This document shows, in pieces, positions 19,574 to 33,000 of a stretch of DNA of 64,000 nt. Made by a program: the position numbers and the translations under genes. The stretch comes from Branchiostoma floridae (Eukaryota; Chordata; Leptocardii; Amphioxiformes; Branchiostomatidae): the NCBI RefSeq assembly GCF_000003815.2, contig NC_049997.1:15426753-15490752 (forward strand), given 5' to 3'. The notes beneath the pieces are model-generated. The model had not been told where the DNA came from. It searched no databases and was given only the letters and a program-made list of their open reading frames with translations. Position 1 is the first letter of the stretch. Every line of letters starts with the position of its first letter.

Positions 19574-22500
19574 ATGCCTCGCCGGAAACCAGTGCCATCC
19601 CTCAGGTCGATGTGTCTGACGTTCTTCCGGGACTTCGACAGACTTGCAGCCGCCAGTCAACAGCAGGGAGTAACGGTCAACAGGCTGATTCGGAGACTGC
19701 GTGAGTTGTAAAAAAGCTATTGAACAGAATTTACATAATATTTGCAATGATAGTCCATTAAAGATATATTGTACTACCTGAGCGATCAAGACATGGAAAG
19801 AAATCACTGTTTTTGGTCATTTGGTCATTCTACGTTATGAGTTGAATCTACCTAGTAATTACACTGAACAGGCATACAACGACCGCTGTCATGACGTCAG
19901 CAATTGGTTGACGTGCCAGGAATTTTACAACACCCAATATGGCCTCCTTTATACTACTTACAGAGTAGTCCTGTTCATTGTTTAGTACTCTGACATTGTC
20001 CTGGCACGTTTGACAAATAGCTGACGTCACGTATCCGCAAGATCACTATAACTCTTGCGAGTCTACATTCTGAAATGATTGGTCATCAGTATTGGTCCTG
20101 AAGAAGGTGACGTTTGTCGTTGAAAATTTGATATCTGTATAAATCCTTGTCTTTGAATACTTTTACAGCACTATCCATTGTGGAAGACCTTCTCCAAACT
20201 GTCCCTATGTCTCCTGTTGAGGCCCTGCAGTTCTTACACCCCTACCTGAAGAAGTTTAACATCTTCGTCTCCGAGGAGGACCTCAATGAGAGCCTTATAG
20301 ACCAATATACGACATGTCTGAAGACATCAAAGGTAACTAATTGTATTTAATCTCCAAGCAGATGAAGAAAGACAAAATCTTAGTTCCTGATGCCCAAGAG
20401 CCTTGTGTACTGTGTTTTGTAATTACATGTAGTTTGCGGTCGCTACTCTGCCAATACCAGGAAGGGACTGTTGGAAGTGGACTAAAACCCAACAAGACTG
20501 GACCTTATGAGGCTAGGTTTGCATTGGTCCATGGATTCTGTCTTGGCCGACAAAATATTTTTGTTTATGATAGATCTGCTTGGAGATTAAAGGTATATAC
20601 TTAAAACTTAGCATGTATCCGTACATTCTATATAAAACAAAGATGACCGAATAACCTATTTTCTGGTCATGTCCACCTGTTTTCAAGAATTTGACCCACT
20701 TGCATGTCGCGCACAGAGCGTGTGACATCATAAGTAGGTCAAAGGTTGCTGGAAGCCTATATCCCTCCCCGTCCCAGTTAAAAGGTATACATGTACATGT
20801 ATTATATGTCTGCAGATGATTATATGACCAAAAATTTTAACAAACCACTTCCGTTTTTTGTTTCATAATTGACAATTAAAAATATTGCTTTCTCTTGAAT
20901 ATAGATATTGATGACACTCATCATTTTCATTGATACATGTGACAGTTACTTGAATTCTCTATGTTTTCAGTTGGCTTTCTGAGACCTTACATGAAAAGAA
21001 ATTAAAGTTTTGCGTTTATTCGAAGGGTCTTCGACAAGTAGGCATCAAAGTAAGCGGAGATGTCTTGATGGGGCAAAGGTTCATAGGAGCGGTCCTGAGA
21101 TCCACCACCAAACTCGTACAACTCAATGTATCAGACAGCCCGTTTAATGATGACCTCATGGAAGCTCTGGCAATAAGGTAAGTTCCTATCTTTACCTTCG
21201 AGAAGGGGGGGGGGGAACTCCTGACGGAGTATTGTACTTAGTCATGTTCTGCATGGTGTTCTTCCTATCATTACCTTCGAGAAGGAGGGTTTGTTTGTCT
21301 GTTTGAACCTTTATTTATTCATCAAAGCTCTGATCAGCATGCAGGCCACTTTTCATTGAGGTCATGGGGGAAGAGGCAAGGGTCAGACAAAGTACATAAC
21401 AGAGATACAGTTTACATCGTCACTTCCTGATTATATAGGTATTGCAGTTGGTCATGTTCAGGTGTTCGCAGCTATATCTCATTATACCTTTGCTGCATTT
21501 GTACTTAGTTTTGCATGTCTTTTTTCTGTATGTGCGAGATGATGCGCATTGTTTTGCATTGTAGTATTTCAGAAATCACCCATATTTCTGTGAAACTGTA
21601 GAACAAGTTAACAATGTCGTTGGCTTGTTTTCCTTTTTGTTTCTTTTTTCCCCATCACTCTTTTGTTTTCTTTTCACATCTTTGAATTTTCTCTGACCAA
21701 CCTTCACAATTGTAGGTACAATCCAGGTAAATGATTTCTAAAGGCGATTCAATTTCTACAAGTGGATAGAATAGGACGTTTTGAGTGACACCTATCTCTT
21801 CGTTGTCACTGGAATAAACTGGCAGGACAAGTCTGTACTCTGCTTTATCGCCAGGGTAACCTATCAACTGACGATGGTTTCAAATTGCCATATGTTCAAA
21901 ATATGAAAGCACGTCTGTCTACTTTTTTGTATAATCTCCAAATACCAAGTTTTTAGCTGCAGATACCGGTTCAACGGATGGAGATTACCCTGAGGATAAA
22001 AGGTAACCAGCATTAACTGGAAAGCCAGTGACGCCGAAGAAGAGTGAAGGACGTCATTTGAAACGTTAGGAAGTCATTTTCCTATCTTTATCCAGTTCAG
22101 TTGTAGAGATTGTGTGGTTTCCAAATACACTCAGTTCATGTTATTTCGCTCCAGCTGCCCATCGCTACAAGATCTGAACATCAGCAAGTGTAAACACGTA
22201 ACCAACGTTGGGCTCATCACCCTGTACTGCCCTGGGGACGAGATGAACTCTGGCTGCAGAAACCTGACCAATCTCAATGTGTCTTCCACAAGTCTCACGT
22301 GTGACGGCGTCCTCTTCGCGCTACAAGGTTGGCCAAACCTGCTCAAACTGGATGCAGACATGCTGGATTTTCCTCCTGAGGGTGTTGCTATACCTTCAGG
22401 AAAGTACAAACTTAAGACGATAAATTTTCCTGTACGTTACGAGTCGCTCGAGCAAGTTCACCATCTCTTTCCCAACCTGAGGAGCATGGATCTGAGCAAT

Positions 22501-23175
22501 TATGGTGTACATTATGATGAAGCGCCCCCTGTTGGAGCACTGGGTCAACTGCAGTTCTTAGAAGAACTGAGCATAGACGCAGAGAACTTTCCACCTCACG
22601 GGATTGATATATTCAAATCACTTGGGAGTAGAATCAAGATACTTGAACTGTACGGCTACCGCGGCGTGGATTTAGCCGAGGTTGCCATGACGTTCCCTAA
22701 TTTGGTCAGGCTGGTTTTGTTTGGCTGTCACTTTGTGAACAGCGGCCGAAAATACCCGAGCAAAGCCGAACTGCCGAAGCTTCGAGCTTTCATGTTCTTT
22801 CGCCTCGGTCCGTACCAGTCAGTCGAGGAGAGCTTTCCCGCGGAAGATTTCTGCAACCTCCTGGCGACTTGCAAGGAAATTGAGTTCCTTGAGCTGACAA
22901 GTATTCAAGTGTGGACTCCCGAGGTGATTGACACTTTGTCGAACGCACTGCTGATTTGTTTGTTGAACAGGGACGTATTTCAACATTTGCGTGAACTGCA
23001 GCTGTGGTACTGTCATAGGTTTACCACCCGGGGAATCCTACCTTTAGTTAATCGTAGTGATAGTGGTCTGAAGAAACTTGGGCTGCATCATTGCGACGGT
23101 CTGTCAGAGGACGATCTGCAAGAAATCGAAGAGATCATCCACAGAAATAACCTGGACCTTACGCTTAGATACTGA
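19574..23175 (+). CDS. leucine-rich-repeat protein (AMN1/F-box-type LRR), four exons, about 501 aa
   Basis: Exons on my model: 19574-19700, 20169-20332, 20984-21177 and 22155-23175 (1,506 nt, closed frame). The ATG opens MPRRKPVPSLRSMCLTFFRD. The first two exons give an all-helical, non-LRR N-terminal part. The last two give about ten irregular LRRs (LVQLNVSDSPFNDDLMEAL; LQDLNISKCKHVTNVGLITL; LRSMDLSNYG; LKILELYGYRG; LRELQLWYCHRFTTRG; LKKLGLHHCDGLSEDDL). These are of the cysteine-containing, AMN1-like kind often found in ubiquitin-ligase substrate receptors. I see no F-box and give no symbol. The start of exon 3 is uncertain. The first AG (at 20969-20970) would be out of frame with exon 2; the AG 13 bases later fits. 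Otherwise a small exon has been missed. Confidence 0.75.
20347..20594. mobile_element. MITE with AATCTCCAAGCAGAT inverted ends, in LRR gene intron 2
   Basis: TAATCTCCAAGCAGAT at the left and ATCTGCTTGGAGATTA at the right are exact complements bounding about 248 bp. An open frame inside it is fortuitous. Confidence 0.65.
21285..21620. repeat. interspersed repeats in LRR gene intron 3
   Basis: 21290-21420 (GTTTGAACCTTTATTTATTC ... CTTTTCATTGAGGTCATG ... AAGGGTCAGACAAAG) recurs at 26450-26585 and 58310-58440. 21441-21620 (GTTCGCAGCTATATCT ... TCAGAAATCACCC) recurs at about 44600-44800. Confidence 0.55.
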
Positions 23176-23470
23176 GTTCTTTTTCGCCCTATCACATTGA
23201 TTTAAATTCTGGAGACAACAAATGAACAAATGACAACTGCACTTACGCCAGATTATACCAGACGTTCCAAACATGGCCCAAAGCCTGTTTTGAATGAAAT
23301 AGCCTTTACCCTTACATGTAATTTCCAGCTACTAAAATGGCAACATTTCCGGTGACAAAGGCTTTTTACACTCATTTTGAAAAGGGTACTTGTTGGCATG
23401 AAAATGCACCTTCTGCTCATGCCTCTATTTGTGACCTAATACTTTGATAGATATGTCAATTAATTTTATC

Positions 23471-23474
23471 CATG

Positions 23475-23535
<61 letters not shown>

Positions 23536-23564
23536 CTATATATATATATATCTATATCTATATC

Positions 23565-23622
<58 letters not shown>
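23471..23622. repeat. compound (CT)n-(TA)n microsatellite
   Basis: About 50 bp of CT dinucleotides is followed by about 100 bp of TA with a few CTATAT interruptions. Open frames of Ser-Leu and Ile-Tyr across it are artefacts. Confidence 0.95.
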
Positions 23623-23625
<3 letters not shown>

Positions 23626-23989
23626 GAAGGGTCAAGGGTCAGATCCAAGATGGCCGCATCCTTGGATCCTGCTGCACATGGGATGTGTATCCATCTTAAT
23701 CTTCTGTGTGGAGGGTCTCTTGTAGGCCAATTTTAGTGTTATTGGAAGTAGATGACAGGGTTTAATGTGTCCTTATGTTCATTTTTTGTTTTGTTTACAT
23801 AGTTAGACCGCATGACATGCCAATATCCAACAGCCTTTCTGCCCCCCTCCCACTCTTGTTTATATATATTTTTATTGACTTTTTCTTCAATTACTTTGGC
23901 CCATCAACATTTCCATTACCCACTTTAGCAGTTTTCCGTCCCTCTTCGATAAGGGACAGGATCTGGCAGCCCTCGACCCCTCCCCCTAC

Positions 23990-24480
23990 TCAGGGTTAGC
24001 GAGTTGGCCAGACAGGGGTCATCAGCTGAAGTGGAAGCAGCCTGTCTAAGGGATGAGCTCCCCGATACAAAGCTCCTACCTGACCTGGGGTAGCTTCATT
24101 GCGGCAGCTGGCAATAAACTGACAGACTGGTGTGATGGATGATGTGATACTGATAGCCCAGTTAGTGCGGTTACAGGTTGGCGTCAGGAAGGATATCCGG
24201 CCGTAAAAAACCCTATCCAAACCGAAATGGAAAGTTCTTCATACAGATAAAGGCACAGGCAGTGCTGGTAGCAGTCACCGACGAGCAGCCGGTATTGTCG
24301 CGGGCCTCGCTGACTTGCGGGTGCGGAAGGTAGGGTCCGGCCATCGAGGCAAACCATGGAGTTGAAGCCCAGAGCTGGACTCACTGGACGGACCAGCAGC
24401 ATGGAAGCACAGTGTGAAGACTATTCCGACTGCTGCCTACCCCTGTTTTGACAGGGATCCCAGCAGCAGTATAATCAAAA
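23990..24480. repeat. interspersed repeat with a retroposon-like segment
   Basis: GCGTCAGGAAGGATATCCGG near 24180 resembles a motif common in invertebrate retroposons. Its right border (CTACCCCTG ... GGGATCCCAGCAGCAGTATA) is the reverse complement of sequence at about 12625-12672 in PRMT3 intron 5, so it is interspersed. Confidence 0.45.
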
Positions 24481-25076
24481 ATGGATACGACGATATCTAT
24501 ATCTATGGCAGATGTACTGTAAATATGCACTATGAGCTTCCTGTATATAAAGCAGAAGCACTTGTAGAACGTGATAATTTATTGCAAGAACCAAGAAAGT
24601 GATTTTAAAAACAATATCCGTCAAGACACAAGCACCATGAATTGCTTTGGAGAAAAACGATGATGTATGATTTCTTGATACCATAAGTATGTTGTAATTA
24701 GCAACAACAATTTATAACAGCAATTTTTACTTCGTTACCACATATAGAATCAATATGGAGATAATAACAACCCTTATCATAAGCAACAACGTTGTATAGA
24801 AATGTGATTGTAAAAATTTGTGGCACGATTTTGCACTGTCACTGAAACTAAGGAAAATCCTTATGTTCAAGTAAAAACTTTGTCCACCTTCGACCAAGGT
24901 TGATGAAAGCTCCTTGCTGCGACGTAGTTGAGAAGCTAAAAAAAAATGAACAGCTCTTATATCGATCCCAATAACAATAGAAACAACTGGCAACAACACA
25001 ACACATGCGTACACTGTTGCATCATACAGAAACATATCAGGTAAAATGTATACCACTGCTAGAGCACACTTGCACA

Positions 25077-25288
25077 TACTGTAAATGCAGAAATGTTCGC
25101 GGTGGATTATTTTTCGCGGTTTTCGCAGTGACCACTTCACCGCGAACTTAAAACCACCGCGAATATTTTTCTATTATGGTATTAGACTGCAGTCTATGGT
25201 GTTACCGCGAAATTAAATCCACCGCGAAAAGTCCGTTCTCCCGCTACCGCGAAATTAAATCCCCACGAACTTAAATGCATTTACAGTA
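25077..25288. mobile_element. CGCGG-type palindromic MITE, copy 1
   Basis: Begins TACTGTAAATGCAGAAATG and ends TTAAATGCATTTACAGTA. The interior alternates TTCGCGGTGG with CCACCGCGAA, so the whole element can fold on itself. It has no coding capacity. Confidence 0.75.
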
Positions 25289-26636
25289 TTATGCTACTGT
25301 CGACATGTCACACAAGCAGCCCAAAAATCGATCAGCCGACGAGTTTCTGTGATCTACCCGACATTTTTATCTGCCCTGTGTTCTCTTGGTTATTGTGCGA
25401 TTTTTTTTACGGACTGGCCGATGCTTGTAGGTCCCTGGCCATTATTGTATATGTGGGTTAATCCATAGCCGTTGCTTTAAAAACAGGGTATCGAGGAATG
25501 TCATGACCAAAGACTACAATGATATGAAAATATTGTAATTTGAAACCACCGTCACTTGTTCGATATTCCTAAATACCCTACCTATAAAAATGGCCAAAAA
25601 ACGGATATAGATTACCCCACGGAAAAAGGTTAACTAGCGTTAGGTTTTCAGGTAAAATATATACTCTAGTGATTTTTAAATTCGGCGTCAAACAAATAGA
25701 ATGAAGCGACTGAACGACAGGAACTTAAGACAGACGAACGCCTGCTACATCAATATTAAAAACAAACAGTTGTCAAGATAACTCATCTATCTTAGTATGA
25801 TTGATATGTTTTTACCCTCGTCCTGCGCACATCATAGTATACAAAACATATCACAATCAATATATCAATATCTTGCGGCGTAAGCAATGTTTCTGTTGGA
25901 TATAGTAAGCATAACATTTGACCGAGACAAATAAAGTGCCATGTTTACTGAAGACTATGAGAACAAACATATTGAAAGGTCGGTGTGTAATATATAAATA
26001 TAGCAGTATTTTTGTTCCTACAGCTCCAGACGTAGATAGAACATCAAAAAGAACATATTATATACAAAACGTCATGTCTGTCTGGTGCTGAAACGATGAC
26101 TAACCCATACTGCGCAAAAAAATACCAAATTTCAGGACACTCGTGAAACATGTACTTTATACTTTCATGAAATATAATTGATGCACAGGCCAGTGTAAAG
26201 GTCAAATATCGACATTCGTTGGCAAAAAAACATGAAAGAATTATACACCAGACGCACATCATTGTTTACTACCAAACAAGACAGACCTAGCAGGGCACAC
26301 GACACACAGGACATGTAAATAATACTAGGAAAAAAGAAATAATGTGTTTCCAAGTACTTGAATGACCCTAGCAAAAACCTACCGACCCATCCCCCATCCA
26401 TTTTGGGTCGAACACTGGCAAGTTGAAATATTTTCTAAATGATATCTGAGTTTATTTGTTTGAATCTTTATACATCCATTAGAAACTCAAATCGGCCTGC
26501 AGGCCGCTTTTCATTGAGGTCATGAGGGAGGTAAGGGTCAGATAAAATATAACAGAGATATAGATAACATCGAGTCCTAAAAAATCTATCAGCATATATC
26601 AATACACAATACGCGGTACAAAATAAGTAACGTTAG

Positions 26637-26862
26637 TTCACCTTCCATCCGTGGGGTAGCCTTTATCCGTTTTTTTTTTAAATAGGGTATTTAGGAATAT
26701 CAAGTAGACGGACGGTACAATACTAGTATTTTGAAAATAACTGCAATAGGTTGAAAATATTGCAGTTTGAAACCACTGTCTGTTGACTTGACATATTGCA
26801 ATACCCTGTTTTTAAATCAACGAATATATGTTACCCCGCGGATAAAGGCAAACTGGCGTTAG
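26637..26862. repeat. MITE-like element, family R3
   Basis: The left end (GTTCACCTTCCATCCGTGGG) is near-complementary to the right end (TTACCCCGCGGATAAAGG). GGTATTTAGGAATATCAAG and an inverted partner lie inside. A diverged copy lies at 25455-25645. Confidence 0.6.
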
Positions 26863-28690
26863 ATGAGTGATGAAAAAGGTTGTAGAATCATTTTCAAATA
26901 TATTCCCAAAATTTCTGTTGCAACTATAGAAAAGGTGATACAAACATCGAACGTAGGTCCCATTTATGTTGTCACCCTGCGTAATAGTATAATATATAGT
27001 TGAAATATGACGTTGGAAATACCAGTGTCCTGATGCAAGTTTCTGTATTTGCTGCATAATTTTTCCAATTTTTTTTAAAATCATTACTTACAATCATATT
27101 TTTGAGACCATAATCAAAAACACAACATTTTTCCATTAATGCCTCAACAAGACCTGGCCACGTTTTTCTGGTGCGTCATATCCTGATAGTAATACCTGAT
27201 AAAAGGGGGGAACAGTGGTGTGAACCAATGGGAAGAGTCGTTTCATAGCAAGTTGTGTTGGACAGGTTAGCACATTTCGTCAGAGTCAGACCGTTAACGG
27301 CCAGTGGGCTGTATGCAACTACTACTGTTGTGGAGAACTGAATGTGATTTGGCGACAAAAACTCGACAGAACAGTACAGAGTCTGGTTTGCCGGTATTTT
27401 CCGAGATACAGCAGGTGGTAAGAAATGTTATCACGCTCTATAGCTATGTATATACAGTAACATGTTCGCCATTCTGAGCATTTTTTAGATACCGATCTAT
27501 GTTTCTGATACTTAATGATTCCTTTACACGCGGTGTCAGTACGTTAAGCGTTATTGTCTTATTTTCATGTGAATATATATATATATATATATATATACGG
27601 TAAAATTTTATTCTTCATTATTCTAAGATAGCGATCCATGTTTTCCCATAGCTTGACCAATTGTTATATGTGTTATAGTGTTCTCTTGTATATGTTGGGT
27701 TGTCACTTGTCAAGCTTTCCAATATTGTCATTGTATACAATAGCCATGGCTAGCTGTTATCGTTCGATAGATAGAAGATGAACACTATATTTTGTAGTCA
27801 AATGTCAATTGTACATCATTTTAGACAAAAACCTCTGTGACAGAACCTATCAGTTTTCCATTTCCATGTGCTTTACAAAGAAACCGAATGTGCCAATAGT
27901 AGAATGCATGCTACTTTGTATACCTACCTACCAGCGGCTGCCTACAAGCGGTGATCGGTAAGTTCTCGGCCTCATACACACGGAAATATTATGCACCACT
28001 CAAACTTTAGGGCATAATCATATAGTATAAAGCCCTTTAGCAATATTGTTGTTGTCATTACTCTCCAGTCGACGTCCTTTAGAAAAAGTAAGTGACGAGA
28101 AAAAGTATTAAAGGTTGAACAGTGATCAGTACTGTGGGTCGTGTTTCCCATGCCATGCAATCTACGGAAACATTGTCAAAATGCTTGGTAAGGATTCCCT
28201 TCGTATTTCAACTGAAAGAAGTGGATGTCTGGCTTTCAGCATCGCAAGTTGACTCACACACCTCAAGTCACAGCTCATCTGTGCATGTTTTTTTCCTCCA
28301 CAACCATCGTTACTCGGCGTCGCCTGTATTGATCACGATGATTTGAATTTTAGTACACACAAAGGCTTCATTCTTCATTACTATGTCCCGACATTTGAGT
28401 TGTACACCTTATTTCTGTGTGAGGCCAAGCCCAAGAACTCATTGATCACCCCTCGTACCAAGGAGCTTTTATAGCTTGTCCCTTGACCTCCCTGTTGTTG
28501 GGGAGACAAGGTAGACATGAAGATAGAGAGTTAGGCATGTATCTAGCTTCCACCAGGCCTACTTTTACGGGGGTAGGGAGATCGAAGAATTCGGCAAAAA
28601 ATCAGGAAACTGGCCAGGAGAGTCAGTCCACAATAAGTTTAGTACATGTATTACCCCTTGCCCGGCCGGCCAATCATTCTCATTCTGATC

Positions 28691-28720
28691 AAGGACGTTA
28701 TATCCTGATATAACGTCCTT
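28691..28720. repeat. perfect 14-bp inverted repeat with 2-bp centre
   Basis: AAGGACGTTATATC, then CT, then GATATAACGTCCTT. The sequence is exactly self-complementary and lies in intergenic DNA about 1.3 kb before the modular gene. Confidence 0.8.
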
Positions 28721-29500
28721 GTTCTGATAGAAAAACTTCCCTGCCCTGGCAAATTATTCTCCCTATTTTATAGCCAGCGGACGGTCAGTCTGGTAGAGAC
28801 TAGCTTCTCTATCTCTCGCTGTATACATGTGGTTAGTGTTTCGAGTAGGTTAAGGAACGTCCAGTATTCTGTGATGTTGTCCTTGTCCCGTTATTTGTGT
28901 TAGATTTCGTACAACATTAGCAGCTGGACTGTCGATCGATAGTAGACATAGCGTTAACGCTGTCAGTGTTCTCTGAGGAAAGAATTTAAACTTCACATTT
29001 GAACTGTTTATCTCTAATGGTAACTAATATTTCTCTAGAAGTTTGCAACATAGCCCTGCTAGCTGTTGTTGGAAGGAAAGTTCCTCTTGATCCTATGCCT
29101 AACAGTGTAAGGCTTGAATAGAGTCAGGGATCACCAGGCCTGGTAACCTTACCACCGGGAGCTCGTCGCGATCTCTACGGTGCTGGGAGTGTAACCTGCC
29201 CGCCCAGTTCATCACCACACACCGATGATTTTGACGTGGTTGGGTTAGTTTGAATTGAGGTATGGAAATAGCTTGGTACATTTTGTAAATCATCAACGCG
29301 GAGGCAGAGAGATACCGGGTTCAACAGATTGCCCCGGCGGGAGAGATCTTCTTTTGTCCCGAAGAGAGCATGGCCGAGCCACGATAGACTGAACACGAGG
29401 TTATATCATTGTTCTTGTGCTGGGATTATCACTCGCTGCACCGTGCTTATGTTTAGGAACGAGGCCATACTCAGCGCTAGTGCCTCTCTCTAGAACATAC

Positions 29501-29940
29501 TAGAGGTGGGTACTGGAAGAATGTACTAGTGCAAAACCGTTTTCTTGTTGGACCGATCCAGGAAAAAACGGACCTGAAAAAATCAGTAGACCGGATCTTA
29601 GACCGATTCGTAAATGAACGGATTATACCGACATGCGTTCACGTGTTGTGGGGCTTACAGGTCAAATAGAATAACAATAGCGAAGTAGTGGAGAGTTGAT
29701 TTTCTCTACTGAGTCATCTTTACTGAGTTTCTACCGAAAAACCTGGTCTAAAAGTTGTTTACATGAAAATAGGATTCTGAAACGCCAATGGACGTTGGAT
29801 ACTCCTAAACAGATTCGTTTGTTGTGAAATGGACCATTGTTTTGAGTATTGCCCATTCACAGATAGGTAGGTCCAGGTTCAGGGCCGGACTTTTGGACCG
29901 TACATGTACCTGAATTTTCTGTACCGGTACCCACCCCTGA
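29501..29940. repeat. family R1 inverted-repeat element, copy 2
   Basis: Starts TAGAGGTGGGTAC and ends GTACCGGTACCCACCCCTGA. Interior GGACCG and GGTCCAGG blocks match copies 1 and 3. It ends about 50 bp before the start codon of the modular gene, inside its presumed 5' intron or promoter. Confidence 0.7.
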
Positions 29941-29991
29941 TACATACGGTGAATATGTATGCCTTTTTACACAGGCTGGGAAACAAGCAAC

Positions 29992-30046
29992 ATGTTGGGG
30001 AAAAGGATGTTGCTGTCAGCTTTTGTGATGTTTGTCGCAATACGCG
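29992..30046 (+). CDS. modular gene, exon 1: signal peptide
   Basis: ATG opens [18 protein letters not shown], with a basic start and a hydrophobic core, and a phase-1 donor (G then GTATGT) follows. It joins in frame to the phase-1 acceptor of A1. A possible acceptor ACACAG at about 29969-29974 suggests an upstream noncoding exon. It lies about 3 kb from A1, so the link rests on phase and fit rather than proximity. Confidence 0.7.
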
Positions 30047-33000
30047 GTATGTACAACTTTTTCATATAGTGAGGGGTATAGGGTATAGTCAAGGGTCATA
30101 TTCAATATGATATTATCATGTCCTTTTCATATATCTACCTATGTAGGTCAACTTATATACAACTCCATGCAAAACCGAGACAATACCTTACTTTCCTATA
30201 TTGTATCAGTTCTTAGGGGCATATCTATGATAATCGCAGCAGTCACTTAACTTCTCTTCAGGAGTTTAGCGTAACACTGTTTCAGGTCAAACCGTCAAAG
30301 GCAACTAAAAACAAACTTTAACGTTACTGAGTTCAACAGTACTTATAACTTGTTATCCGAAGTTGAAACGCTAGCGATGGTATTTTCGCTGCGCTGTTAG
30401 CTCCGTGCGACTGTTGTTGACGGTCTTATAACGGTATATTTTGCACCCCTGTACCCTGGTATGAGTAACATTTGGTATAGATAGGCATAATATAGTTGGT
30501 AAAATGATCCAAGTAAAATTTTTGGCATAAAGTACTGTAAAAGGCTTAATTACAGCACTTTTTTTAGGGGAAATTGGTTTTCTTTCGTTCTCCATGCCGT
30601 GACCTTTCGGACGTTCACCCCACAGAGCCGACATCTGCACCTGCGTCTAGCCGGCAGGAAGAGTTAATTCAATTAATGGTTCAGCCAATCAGCGAAGAGG
30701 AAAGCGAAGGCTAATTAATATTCATAAGCGGGACCACACAATACGTTAACTTGAAGACTCAGGCCGTACAGACTTCTCGCCAGGATTTTTTCAAAGCGTC
30801 GGACAGGGGTCCGGGGGCCGCCGAATGTCCCTGGCGGGGTCCAGGGGCAGGGCCACTGTGGGGGGGACCCAGGTGGGCGAAGCCCCCCCGGAAGCTCTTG
30901 CATTTTAGGCTATTGAGAAGGCTTCTTTTATCAGTTTTTTTAGGGCCATATCTACGATAATCATAGCAGTCACTTATTTCTCTTCAGCAGTTTGACTTTA
31001 AAATATTTCGGGTCAAAGCTTCAAAGACAACTAAAACCTCATAAACAACAAACTTTACTTAGCTCAACAGTATACAAAAATATTGTACGGGTTGCCATCC
31101 TTAGTTGAAGCGCTTATTTATAGCGCTAGTATCTTCGCTGCGCCGTTAGCCGCCGTGCGACTTTTGTTGACGGTCTGATATCCCTACGTCGCCGCCTCGC
31201 TGATATTCCCACGGACATGTTTCAAAAAAAATACCCAGCAAAAAACGCTGTTCTGCGTCAAATTCTATTCTATAAAACTCAGTGTTACAGTCTAAATATT
31301 TTGTAGAAGCACCGCTGTAGGAAAGAAGGTCCAAGCAATGTAAAACATCACGTAGCATGAAGTTCGCTGTCAACTGGCACACAGCACATGACTGTTTGAA
31401 ACTCTAAGTCTAATCAACAGCCGTGTTTGATTGATAGCCGGCGGTCCTATGATGAATTCGGCGAAAGGTGCGTTAGTTAGAAAATCTGCGTTTAGTTTTG
31501 ATACGTAATTATAAGTTAGACAGTGGCGAGAATGATTATTTTCTCATCAATATTTCTCTTCAGAATTATTTGAACTTAATTGTACATCTAAACAATTGGC
31601 TTACCTGTGCAATGTTTATATGATTATATGATCAGTGTACTGAAATCATGTGTAACGTATGGCTCCTAGTCAATAGATCAGCATTTTCTCTATAGTGACC
31701 ACCTGTCTATAGTGGCCACATTTCCTAGTGCTGTTGTTGTTTGGCATAAACTTTGAACATTTAAATTGTTAGTAACTTTAAACTGCCAGAGTTTCAGCCC
31801 AATAAAACACTCTCAGCGCCAGGGTATGAACAGACTGACCAGACAGACGAAAATAAATCCTCGAACAAGGTTCAATCGTATCTTCCGGGTCTGGCAGGAA
31901 GTTGTTAAACTAAAATAAGAATAGGCTCGATGGTTGATTGCATACAAAGTAAAACAGTTTAACAGTTTTACAGCTTGAAGAAAACAAACGCTCCTACAGT
32001 ACCTGCACCTGCTTGATAATTATTAAATCGTATGCCCTACTTGAATAAAAAAAGTTCCTTGCAATAATAAATGTACCCACATCACAATGAGCTTATACTT
32101 TTTTAAACTTACACCTAGTTATCGTACTGAAAATTGTTAATGACATTACATGAAGTCATTCAACAATTTTCAGTCATGATGAAAATTTTCTGAATGGAAG
32201 GTGTGATTATTGTCATTTTCTGAAAAATAGAAGCAAGCTCTGTTTTTACCTGGAGTCAATTCACAATACCAGTCCACTTTGGGGGATAATGTACTGTTAA
32301 GAGGATGTTCCATTTTTGCGCAGGGGTGATTTGGAACAGTCCAATGTTGCGTGGGAAGGGGTATGGCTGAAATATGCTGTATTTGCTCTTAAGCAAATGT
32401 CGGCCTTTCTAGTTAACATATTCATTGTTGCTACTGCTATTCATAATTGCCATTTAATACAAGTTGTCATAGATTGAATTTGTCGTCTTATAAAGATCTA
32501 TATCACATTGTATGACTATCACTGACGAAAGGTAGTGAATGCTATCTAAAACCCCCTGCCATTTTCAATTTTTTTTCACGCAGTTGCTTGAGTATACCGT
32601 TATCTTTTGTATAGTACATAATTATCCAGCATTCTTCGACGTCGTGAGAGTTTGTACACATACTACCTTTAAAGGCCCATTATGTAAGATGTGAAACATT
32701 CGGCCAATATAGAAGTACCTAGTATTTCGTTTCTTAGTACACAATAGAATTGCAATATTTAGTTTTTCCAAAAAATACCAATATTTAGTGAGGGTGCTTA
32801 TAAACAACGATACCATATGCGCGTACAAACATGCTGTGATGTTCAAACCAGTGTGCAGTCTGCTGTTGTCCTTGTTGGGACAGGAGTGTGAGTTTTCAGA
32901 TGGTTTCAGATACTTATGATTAACAGATCTTGTGCAGCTTGCTTTTGCACATTTTACAAACACAAGAAATACGAAATAATGATGCAAATATGCTTGAAAA

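Larger units (their letters stand above)
23176..29991. other. gene-poor region between the LRR gene and the modular gene
   Basis: Contents are the compound microsatellite (23.47-23.62 kb), a repeat with GCGTCAGGAAGGATATCCGG at about 24.0-24.48 kb, a CGCGG MITE (25077-25288) and R3 copies near 25.5 and 26.7 kb. Also present are an (AT)n run near 27.57 kb, a short palindrome at 28.7 kb and an R1 element ending just before the first coding exon of the next gene. A 137-codon minus-strand frame at 24727-25140 begins inside the MITE and has no recognisable motif. Confidence 0.6.

Noticed and set aside
23444..23725. Frames across the CT/TA microsatellite
   Set aside because: Low-complexity Ser-Leu and Ile-Tyr translation only.
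24727..25140. 137-codon minus-strand frame with hydrophobic stretches
   Set aside because: It begins inside a MITE, lies in AT-rich DNA, has no family signature, and its hydrophobicity follows from base composition.
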